64,000 bases of DNA from an uncultured Bacteroidia bacterium. Its GTDB lineage: Bacteria > Bacteroidota > Bacteroidia > Bacteroidales > UBA932. Every line of letters begins with the position of its first letter. The stretch's first letter is position 1. Of this stretch, positions 42,115 through 48,494 are shown piece after piece. The stretch covers positions 38,732 through 102,731 of the forward strand of contig CACWLD010000001.1 of the NCBI GenBank assembly GCA_902761655.1, given 5' to 3'. The notes beneath the pieces were generated by a model, which was given only the letters and a program-made list of their open reading frames with translations, ran no database searches and was not told where the DNA came from. Position numbers and translations under genes: made by a program.

Positions 42115-42188
42115 TCTGGATGACTCGACTTGAACGAGCGACCTCCTGGTCCCTAACCAGGTGCGCTACCAACTGCGCCACATCCAGA
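42115..42188 (-). tRNA. tRNA with anticodon AGG (Pro by anticodon)
   Basis: 74 bases folding as a cloverleaf: acceptor TCTGGAT / ATCCAGA, D arm with AGTTGGTA, anticodon stem CCTGG / CCAGG with loop TTAGGGA, and T loop TTCAAGT. The loop puts A-G-G at 34-36, which reads CCU (Pro). This is unusual, since bacterial Pro tRNAs normally have GGG, TGG or CGG, and usually C1-G72, whereas this one has U1-A72. CCA is not encoded. It borders the AT-rich island. Confidence 0.8.
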
Positions 42189-42217
42189 ATTGTGGCGCAA
42201 ATATAAACAATTTTTTA

Positions 42218-43303
42218 TTATTCTCCTAATACGCACCATTTAACTATGGGAATCCTGCGTATTGCTTCGTAAAGAAGGGGAGAAAGGGTGAAAACTGCTA
42301 CTGTATGGATAGCGTACATTGCTGCAGGAGGGAGGTTGGTGTGAACCTTAAGGGTGTATCCCACGGCAGCGATGACCAGGTAATGGACAATGTAAATACC
42401 AAAGCTGGATTTGGTCATATAGCCTGCGAACTTGCCTGTGTAGTCAAATTTGGCCTTGAACCAGGCCATCATTGCAAGGCACATAAGCCAGCCGTAGAGG
42501 GTGTTGAGAGGGCTGCCCAGGTATTCAGGGGAGGTGTTGTCCTGGCCGAAGGTGGTGGCTATCAGTATGATACCGGAGATGGCTGCGCATATCAGGAGGG
42601 GGCCCCATACCTTTTCAAGTCTTTCCTGTACTTCAGCGTGGGAGAATACAAAGTAACCCATTAGGAAGGGAATCAGGTAGAATATTGGCTTGTACAGGTT
42701 GAGCAGGCCGTCCAGGGATTCCGGGCGCGGATTCCTGATCAGTGTATGTTCGCCTGCCCAGAACAGGATGCCGAGCAGGATTATTGGTACTATTCCGGCC
42801 TTTCCGCACCAGTTCCAGAACCTGTCGTTCTTGTCCAGTTTGCGGACTAAAAGCAGTACAAGGCACAGCAGCCAAAGTACCTGTATGAACCAAAGGGGCC
42901 CTATGCCGCTGAATGCCATCACAAAATACTTTGCAATGGCGGGAATTCCGTCAAAGACGCCTTCCCTGGATGCAACTACCGTGTTGAAGTAGCCAACCAT
43001 CCAGTGGAATACAAAGAGGCCGATGGTGCCGGGGACCAGCAGCTTGCGTGTGCGTGACTTGAACCATTCCTTTGCGGAATGGTTCTCAAGCGCGTAACGC
43101 GCGCTGATTCCCGCCAAGATGAACAGTATTGGCATAAACCACGGGTACAGGATGTACATTACCACGTCCTGATATTGCGGTCCGTCGCCAAAGCCGCCTA
43201 TTCCGCCAAATACCCCCTTATTGTTGTAAAAATAAATAACGTGATAGAACAGCACCAGGAGAACTGTCACCCAGCGCAGATTGTCAATCCAATGTTTTCT
43301 CAT
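42218..43303 (-). CDS. Acyltransferase family 3 membrane protein
   Basis: 361 residues with about ten membrane segments. The start RKHWIDNLRWVTVLLVLFYHVIYFY is the classic acyltransferase-3 N terminus with its conserved His, and SRTRKLLVPGTIGLFVFHW and SSFGIYIVHYLVIAAVGY fit the family. Such proteins transfer acetyl or succinyl groups onto glycans or other surface polymers. The substrate is unknown. The ATG overlaps the AbrB-like gene by 4 bases (ATGA), so the two are translated together. Confidence 0.88.
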   Translation of the reverse strand: MRKHWIDNLRWVTVLLVLFYHVIYFYNNKGVFGGIGGFGDGPQYQDVVMYILYPWFMPILFILAGISARYALENHSAKEWFKSRTRKLLVPGTIGLFVFHWMVGYFNTVVASREGVFDGIPAIAKYFVMAFSGIGPLWFIQVLWLLCLVLLLVRKLDKNDRFWNWCGKAGIVPIILLGILFWAGEHTLIRNPRPESLDGLLNLYKPIFYLIPFLMGYFVFSHAEVQERLEKVWGPLLICAAISGIILIATTFGQDNTSPEYLGSPLNTLYGWLMCLAMMAWFKAKFDYTGKFAGYMTKSSFGIYIVHYLVIAAVGYTLKVHTNLPPAAMYAIHTVAVFTLSPLLYEAIRRIPIVKWCVLGE

Positions 43304-43509
43304 TTTGTAAGTCCTTCCATAGTTTGGTCAACGATGCTCTGAAATATTTCAGTCTTAAGCAAGGCTATTCCTTTCTGGTCCCCGAGCATCATCAGGGTGT
43401 CACCAGGCTGGATGTTGTGAATATTTCTGGCGTCCTTTGGGATGACAATCTGTCCCTTGTCACCGACTTTAACTACGCCAAAGATGTATTTTCCGTCCTT
43501 TTCGTGCAT
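43300..43509 (-). CDS. AbrB/SpoVT-type transcriptional regulator
   Basis: 69 residues from the ATG at 43509 (MHEKDGKYIFGVV). KVGDKGQIVIPKDARNIHNIQPGDTLMMLGDQKGIALL is the swapped-hairpin AbrB fold. The start at 43509 is favoured because a perfect inverted repeat (TTGTGGGAA / TTCCCACAA) lies just upstream and would be the operator; the longer frame to 43548 would translate through that repeat. It overlaps the acyltransferase gene by 4 bases and likely controls it and itself. Confidence 0.85.
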   Translation of the reverse strand: MHEKDGKYIFGVVKVGDKGQIVIPKDARNIHNIQPGDTLMMLGDQKGIALLKTEIFQSIVDQTMEGLTK

Positions 43510-43510
43510 T

Positions 43511-43539
43511 TTGTGGGAATTGTTAGAAATTTCCCACAA
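43511..43539. promoter_or_regulatory. Inverted repeat, candidate AbrB-like operator
   Basis: TTGTGGGAA (43511-43519) and TTCCCACAA (43531-43539), a perfect 9-bp inverted repeat with an 11-base spacer. It sits between the divergent AbrB-like gene (1 base from its ATG) and the phosphatase gene (30 bases from its ATG), so it could govern both. Confidence 0.55.
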
Positions 43540-43569
43540 ATATAACAAATTAATAAATAAATTTACACT

Positions 43570-44571
43570 ATGAAAAAAAGAATTCTATTTATTATAGCAT
43601 TTGTCCTTCTGGCATTTGCATCCTGCAGCTATAAACACTATACATACCTCAGGGCTGCAGAGGAAAGAGAGGTATTTTCTCCAGCACAGCAGGCAGAGTA
43701 TGACGCCTTTATATGGCGTGCGGAAAGGAAAGACAGGGACGCCCTGCCCAGCAGTTTCCGTACCTGCCAGAGCGAACTGAGAGTCCGCAGCGCCGTATCC
43801 GGCTATGATCCTGATTTCAAGCCCTCTACCAAGGGCCTGGCAGACCTGAAGGTGAGCGCCAGCTCGGACTTCAGTGCCAAGGAACTTGATGCCCTTGTGG
43901 CGGAGATCCGCAAACTGCACAGCGGCCCTATCACCATAGTCGACCTCAGGAGCGAGACCCACGGCCTTTTGAACGGAGACCACCTGTCATTGTACGGCCA
44001 GGAGAACTGGGACAATATGGGATTGACCCACGAGCAGATTGTAGAGAACGAAAAGCAGATTATCCACGGCCTTGTAGGCAAGGAAATCGAGACCGGCGGC
44101 ACCAGCCGTGGCGGACGTACCACCAAGATGCAGGTCACAACGGCAGAGACTGAAGAAGAGCTTTGCGCAAGGAAGGGAGTGGGCTATCTGCGCCTTACGG
44201 TCCTTGACCACTGCTTTGCGGATCCGCGCAGCATTGACACCTTCGTTTCATTCGTGAAGGATATGCCGGAAGATACCTGGCTCCACATCCACTGCCAGGC
44301 CGGTATGGGAAGGACCAATATGTTCCTTGTATTCTACGACTTTATGCGTAATACTGACGTGCCTGTCAAGGATGTAGTCTATCGTCATTTTATGCAGGGA
44401 GGCAACTTCCAGCTCTACGACGGAATGAAAGAGAACGAGGCAGAATGGAAGATTCCCCTGTCAAAGGAGAAAGTAGAGATGATTCCGCTGGTTCACGAAT
44501 ACATCAAGGAACAGAAACCTAAAGGCTATAAGGTTCCCTGGAGCCAGTGGAAGACCCGTTTCAAGTCATAG
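43570..44571 (+). CDS. Lipoprotein PTP-like inositol polyphosphatase (cysteine phytase type)
   Basis: 333 residues. The signal KKRILFIIAFVLLAFASCS has a lipobox, so the enzyme is exported and lipid-anchored. The protein-tyrosine-phosphatase P-loop is HCQAGMGRT (Cys242, Arg248), and the preceding TIVDLRSETHGLLNG and following layout match the cysteine phytases of rumen and gut anaerobes. These hydrolyse phosphate from myo-inositol phosphates such as phytate. It is divergent from the AbrB-like gene across a short shared regulatory region and its stop is one base from the convergent purF stop. Confidence 0.82.
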   Translation: MKKRILFIIAFVLLAFASCSYKHYTYLRAAEEREVFSPAQQAEYDAFIWRAERKDRDALPSSFRTCQSELRVRSAVSGYDPDFKPSTKGLADLKVSASSDFSAKELDALVAEIRKLHSGPITIVDLRSETHGLLNGDHLSLYGQENWDNMGLTHEQIVENEKQIIHGLVGKEIETGGTSRGGRTTKMQVTTAETEEELCARKGVGYLRLTVLDHCFADPRSIDTFVSFVKDMPEDTWLHIHCQAGMGRTNMFLVFYDFMRNTDVPVKDVVYRHFMQGGNFQLYDGMKENEAEWKIPLSKEKVEMIPLVHEYIKEQKPKGYKVPWSQWKTRFKS

Positions 44572-44572
44572 T

Positions 44573-45964
44573 TTATATTTCTGAGCCGTAAAGGGCTGTG
44601 GGATAATTACCGGTGAAGCAGGCGGTGCAGAGGGATGTCCGGCAGGACGCCTTTAGCAGCGCCTGCGCGGATAGATAGTGGAGGGAGTCTGCGCCTATGA
44701 ATTCGCAGATTTCCTCCACGTTGTGGCTGGCGCCGATGAGCTGCTCGCTTGTCCCGGTGTCAATTCCGTAGAAGCAAGGCCAGGCATATTTAGGACTGGC
44801 GATGAGCATATGCACTTCTTTTGCTCCTGCGTCGCGCAGAAGGCGGACAATTTGCCTGGAGGTGGTTCCGCGGACTATGGAATCGTCGATCAGGGCGATG
44901 GATTTGCCTTCGACTACGCTGCGGATGGGGGACATCTTCATCCGGACGCCCAGGTCGCGCATTGACTGGGCTGGTTGGATGAAGGTCCTGGCCACGTAGA
45001 TGTTCTTCAGCAGGCCCCGCTCCAGCGGGATGCGGGAGGCCTCGGAGTAACCCATAGCGGCGCTGAGGCTGGAGTCGGGGACACCAACCACGATGTCCGC
45101 GGGGACGGGGTGCTCCTCAAAGAGGAGCCTGCCAGTCCGCTTGCGGAACTCGTGGACGTTACACCCTTCTATGTCGCTGTCAGGGCGTGCGAAGTAGATA
45201 TACTCCATCGCGCACATATACCTTCCGGAAAGATGCGAATGGCGATAGCACTTCAGCCCGTCAGGGCCTATGGATACCAGTTCGCCTGGTTCTATATCGC
45301 GCAGGAACTCCGCATTAAGGGCGTTCAGGGCGCAGGTCTCGCTGGCTACAACGTAGCCGCCTTCCAACCGCCCGATGGAGAGGGGCCGGAAGCCATACTT
45401 GTCGCGGCAGGCATACAGTACTCCGTCTGCCAGAATCACTGTCGAGAACGCGCCGTCAAGTTGGTTGGCGGCAGATATTATGCTTCCGGGCCAATCGTCC
45501 GTATTAGCCCTTATTCCTATCAGATGGGCGAACAGTTCGCTGTCAGAGGTCGACTGGAACATATGTCCTTGATCCTCTAGCCTTGACTTGATGATGTCGG
45601 CGTTTACAATGTTTCCGTTATGTGCAAATGCGAATCTGCCAGCCTTGCAGGAGATGCAGAACGGCTGTATGTTCTCCCTTCCGCCCACGGCGGTGGTGGG
45701 GTAGCGGACGTGGCCTATGCAAGTGTCGCCCGGGAGCTGGGAGAGGGAATCGTCAGGGAAGACGTCTTTGACAAGGCCGGCGCCCTTGCGGATACGCAGT
45801 CTGCGGTCAGGACCGCAGATGGCGATTCCGCAGGCCTGCTGGCCGCGGTGCTGGATGGCCTCCAGCGCCACGAAAGCGTGGCGGGAGGCGCCATCCACCC
45901 CGTAGATTCCAACTACGCCGCACTCCTCGTGCAACTCATCAAAGCTATCTTTAAGCAGGATCAT
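44573..45964 (-). CDS. purF: Amidophosphoribosyltransferase
   Basis: 463 residues. A 14-residue propeptide precedes the class II glutaminase nucleophile in HEECGVVGIYG (Cys15), as in the iron-sulphur PurF type; the C-terminal LCTACFTGNYP supplies the CxxC cluster ligands. The PRPP site is IALIDDSIVRGTTSRQIV (about 350-368). It performs the first step of purine synthesis using glutamine. It is last in the glnK-amtB-porin-purF run (6 bases after the porin gene), an unusual but informative place that ties it to nitrogen control. Confidence 0.95.
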   Translation of the reverse strand: MILLKDSFDELHEECGVVGIYGVDGASRHAFVALEAIQHRGQQACGIAICGPDRRLRIRKGAGLVKDVFPDDSLSQLPGDTCIGHVRYPTTAVGGRENIQPFCISCKAGRFAFAHNGNIVNADIIKSRLEDQGHMFQSTSDSELFAHLIGIRANTDDWPGSIISAANQLDGAFSTVILADGVLYACRDKYGFRPLSIGRLEGGYVVASETCALNALNAEFLRDIEPGELVSIGPDGLKCYRHSHLSGRYMCAMEYIYFARPDSDIEGCNVHEFRKRTGRLLFEEHPVPADIVVGVPDSSLSAAMGYSEASRIPLERGLLKNIYVARTFIQPAQSMRDLGVRMKMSPIRSVVEGKSIALIDDSIVRGTTSRQIVRLLRDAGAKEVHMLIASPKYAWPCFYGIDTGTSEQLIGASHNVEEICEFIGADSLHYLSAQALLKASCRTSLCTACFTGNYPTALYGSEI

Positions 45965-45970
45965 TCCTTA

Positions 45971-46633
45971 TTATGGTTCCAGAGTTATACCAAACACAAG
46001 ATAAGCATTTTTTGTGTATGGATTTGCCGCCAACTGAGCAAAAACAGGAATTGAGAATGAATCGGTAACCTGAATGTCCTTTGAGGCTGTAAGTGACAGA
46101 TTAATGAAGGCAAAGCGGTCAACTCCATAGAAGTCAGTGGCAAATGGGACAATGCCTGCCGTTGCAGCACATTCTACACCGCCTAGCGAGAAAGGAACAC
46201 TTGCTTCCAGGTAACTGCTGTATGCCAGGCTGCCTTTATCGTTCAGGCTGTCGTCCCCTGCAAAGTTTGTAAACCACTGAAGCGAACCGAACCCGAAATC
46301 ATAGCCTATATTGGCTTCGAATACCTTGCTTGCAATTTCCGGGAACCAATAGTCCGTTACTCCTATGTTGAAACCACCTGCCTCATAAGCCAGTGTGAAG
46401 TCCAGTTCCCGGGTGTCCATTGGATTGGACAGGCCCTCCGATCCCCAGGCAGAGAAGCTCAGACCCCTATAGGAAAATTCAAGGGAAGGCTGAACCGACA
46501 CCCCTCCAAGGTCCTGACCGCGCCATACATAGTGGCTGACAATATCAGTTCCAAGAGAAGATTCAAATCTGTCCTGTGCCCCTGCCGCAATCATTCCGAT
46601 TAGGAACAGGGAAGTGATAAACAGCGCTTTCAT
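45971..46633 (-). CDS. TorF-like outer-membrane porin family protein
   Basis: 220 residues with a signal peptide (MKALFITSLFLIGMIAAGAQ). RFESSLGTDIVSHYVWRGQDLGGVSVQPSLEF is typical of the TorF/gcw_chp family, and alternating hydrophobic strands ending in a membrane-targeting terminus (NAYLVFGITLEP) indicate a small beta-barrel. Its gene lies 2 bases after amtB and 6 before purF. The context suggests a role in outer-membrane passage of ammonium or another nitrogen source; substrate not shown. Confidence 0.78.
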   Translation of the reverse strand: MKALFITSLFLIGMIAAGAQDRFESSLGTDIVSHYVWRGQDLGGVSVQPSLEFSYRGLSFSAWGSEGLSNPMDTRELDFTLAYEAGGFNIGVTDYWFPEIASKVFEANIGYDFGFGSLQWFTNFAGDDSLNDKGSLAYSSYLEASVPFSLGGVECAATAGIVPFATDFYGVDRFAFINLSLTASKDIQVTDSFSIPVFAQLAANPYTKNAYLVFGITLEP

Positions 46634-46635
46634 AA

Positions 46636-47853
46636 TCAGTTGTAGCAGCTTTCTCCGTGTTCGTAAACGTCAAGGCCTTCGTCTTCTACGCGTGCCTCCA
46701 CGCGCAGGCCGGCGAATTTCTTTATACCGAAGAAGAGCAGGAATCCGCAAACCGCAGCCCAGAGGTCGATTACCAGGATGCCAAGGCACTGTATGCCAAA
46801 GAAATGCAGTCCGCCGCCGTAGAAGAGGCCGCCGTCTGTTGCCAGGAGCCCTGTCATCAGCGTTCCAAGTATTCCGCATACACCGTGTACTGAAGAAGCT
46901 CCTACAGGGTCATCAATGTGAAGCTTATGGTCAAAGAACTCAATTGCAAAGACCAGAACCGTGCCGCAGATCAAGCCAATGATTACCGCTCCCCAAGGAG
47001 ATACCAAATCGCAACCTGCCGTTATGCCCACCAGGCCTGCAAGCACGCCGTTGAGCATCATTGAGAGAGATGGCTTACCGTATTTGATCCAGGTAAGGAA
47101 CAGAGTGGCGGTTCCACCGGCAGCGGCCGCCAGGTTGGTTGTCAGGAAAACGTGCGATATGGCCAGGCGGTTAACTTCTCCGCTTGCGGCCAGCTGGCTT
47201 CCCGGGTTGAATCCGAACCATCCAAGCCAGAGGATGAATACTCCAAGAGCAGCCAGGGCCAGGCTGTGGCCGGGAATGGCGCGGCTCTTTCCGTCCTTTC
47301 CGTATTTGCCGCGACGCGGGCCAAGTGCGATGGCTCCTATCAAGGCAAGCACGCCGCCTACACTGTGGACGATTGCACTTCCTGCAAAATCGTGGAAGCC
47401 CAGCTCCGCCAGCCAGCCGCCTCCCCAGGTCCAATGGCCCTCTACGGGGTAAATGATTAGAGATATGAAGGCGCTGTAAATCATATACATAGAGAACTTT
47501 GTCCTCTCTGCCATGGCACCGCTTACAATGGTTGCCGAAGTGGCGCAGAATACTGTCTGGAAAATCAGGAATCCTTCCACCGGCAGATTTCCTTTATAGA
47601 AAGAGAGGTCTCCCCAGTTGGGCGCGCCAATAAAACCGGCGCCATCACTTCCGAACATAAAGCCGAAGCCGACAAAGAAAAACAGCAGGGATCCCAGCAT
47701 AAAGTCCACAAAGTTCTTCATCAGGATGTTCACGGTGTTCTTGCCCTGGGTGAATCCAGCCTCGCACAGTGCGAATCCCGGTTGCATCCAGAAAACCAAC
47801 ATTGCTGCAAGCAGCATCCATACAGTATCCAGAGATATAGCTAAATCGTTCAT
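46636..47853 (-). CDS. amtB: Ammonium transporter
   Basis: 405 residues with about eleven membrane segments. The twin pore histidines are in FAGSAIVHSVGGVLAL and DPVGASSVHGVCGILG, and the gate region CATSATIVSGAMAERTKF is conserved. It imports ammonium and is normally closed by GlnK binding. It lies 21 bases after glnK, and the same operon encodes a porin and purF. The C-terminal tail (EARVEDEGLDVYEHGESCYN) holds the usual tail region. Confidence 0.96.
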   Translation of the reverse strand: MNDLAISLDTVWMLLAAMLVFWMQPGFALCEAGFTQGKNTVNILMKNFVDFMLGSLLFFFVGFGFMFGSDGAGFIGAPNWGDLSFYKGNLPVEGFLIFQTVFCATSATIVSGAMAERTKFSMYMIYSAFISLIIYPVEGHWTWGGGWLAELGFHDFAGSAIVHSVGGVLALIGAIALGPRRGKYGKDGKSRAIPGHSLALAALGVFILWLGWFGFNPGSQLAASGEVNRLAISHVFLTTNLAAAAGGTATLFLTWIKYGKPSLSMMLNGVLAGLVGITAGCDLVSPWGAVIIGLICGTVLVFAIEFFDHKLHIDDPVGASSVHGVCGILGTLMTGLLATDGGLFYGGGLHFFGIQCLGILVIDLWAAVCGFLLFFGIKKFAGLRVEARVEDEGLDVYEHGESCYN

Positions 47854-47874
47854 AATACATTCATTTTAAAGTTG

Positions 47875-48222
47875 TTATTTCCTATCCCTAAGCACGGTGT
47901 CACCGTGTTCCCCTGTCCTTATGGACCAGGTGTCTATTACGTCGCTGACAAAGATGCGTCCGTCTCCAACCTCGCCCGTATGGGCCTCGCGCAGAAGGAC
48001 CTTGATTGTAGGTTCCACAAAGATGTCACGGCATATGATGGTCAGGGCAATGCGCTCGATGACATCGGTGGAGTACTGGACACCACGGTAAACCCTTTCC
48101 TGTCGGCTTTGGCCGATGCCGTGTACGCTGTGATACTCAAACCAGTTGATGTCTGACTGGAGCAGGGCCTCCTTCACATCCTCGAACCTTGTCCTGCGGA
48201 TGATGGCTTCAATCCTTTTCAT
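47875..48222 (-). CDS. glnK: PII nitrogen regulatory protein
   Basis: 115 residues from the ATG at 48222 (MKRIEAIIRRTRFEDVKEAL). The T loop runs GIGQSRQERVYRGVQYSTDVIER with the conserved Tyr-Arg-Gly, and the C-terminal signature is HTGEVGDGRIFVSDV and IRTGEHGDTVL. It senses 2-oxoglutarate and nucleotides and gates AmtB. First structural gene of its operon; the ATG is 45 bases beyond the U tract of an attenuator hairpin that follows an Asn/Gln-rich leader ORF. A longer start (48267) would begin inside the intergenic region and is unlikely. Confidence 0.95.
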   Translation of the reverse strand: MKRIEAIIRRTRFEDVKEALLQSDINWFEYHSVHGIGQSRQERVYRGVQYSTDVIERIALTIICRDIFVEPTIKVLLREAHTGEVGDGRIFVSDVIDTWSIRTGEHGDTVLRDRK

Positions 48223-48267
48223 AATGAATCTGTTTTTAAGTTTTACAAAACCTTTTGGGAAAGGCAC

Positions 48268-48308
48268 AAAAAATGAAGACCGGCTCTTTTTGAGAACCGG
48301 TCTTCATT
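48268..48308 (-). terminator. Attenuator hairpin between leader peptide and glnK
   Basis: Minus strand AATGAAGACCGG / CCGGTCTTCATT, a 12-bp stem extended by CTC / GAG, followed by TTTTTTG. It lies between the leader stop (48325) and glnK. The 5' arm AAGACCGGTT can instead pair with GGCCG plus GTCTT near the leader stop (10 pairs with two G-U and a bulge), a candidate antiterminator. It could also serve as the nadE terminator if readthrough occurs. Confidence 0.85.
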
Positions 48309-48324
48309 TATATCTGACAAAAGA

Positions 48325-48408
48325 CTACCCTATCCGGCCGGCAAGACAGGATTTAACGTTATTATTCTGCTGATTGAGAATACCAAAAATATGGACGTTT
48401 GCAGTCAT
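48325..48408 (-). CDS. Asn/Gln-rich leader peptide of the glnK operon (27 codons)
   Basis: Short ORF MTANVHIFGI, then LNQQNNNV, then KSCLAGRIG and TAG. Codons 12-17 are Asn-Gln-Gln-Asn-Asn-Asn without interruption. It has a good promoter 20 bases upstream and a terminator 17 bases after its stop, before glnK. The layout matches the leader upstream of asnB although the two sequences are otherwise unrelated, which argues that the Asn/Gln run is under selection. Inferred function: ribosome stalling at uncharged Asn or Gln tRNA lets transcription continue into glnK-amtB-porin-purF. Confidence 0.8.
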   Translation of the reverse strand: MTANVHIFGILNQQNNNVKSCLAGRIG

Positions 48409-48427
48409 TTTGTGTTGTTTTCTTGTG

Positions 48428-48457
48428 CTAATATAGGATAAGAAAACGGAAAAACAA
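48428..48457 (-). promoter_or_regulatory. Candidate promoter of the glnK leader/operon
   Basis: Minus-strand TTG (complement of 48455-48457), 19 bases, then TATATTAG (48428-48435), one mismatch from TAnnTTTG. Transcription would start about 10-13 bases before the leader ATG at 48408. It resembles the asnB leader promoter. Confidence 0.55.
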
Positions 48458-48494
48458 TAAAAAATTTAAAAAATATTTTAATAAATCGTTTTAC

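Noticed and set aside
41698-42188. Search for an island attachment site at the tRNA
   Set aside because: No second copy of the tRNA 3' end and no integrase were seen in the window, so insertion at this tRNA is not supported.
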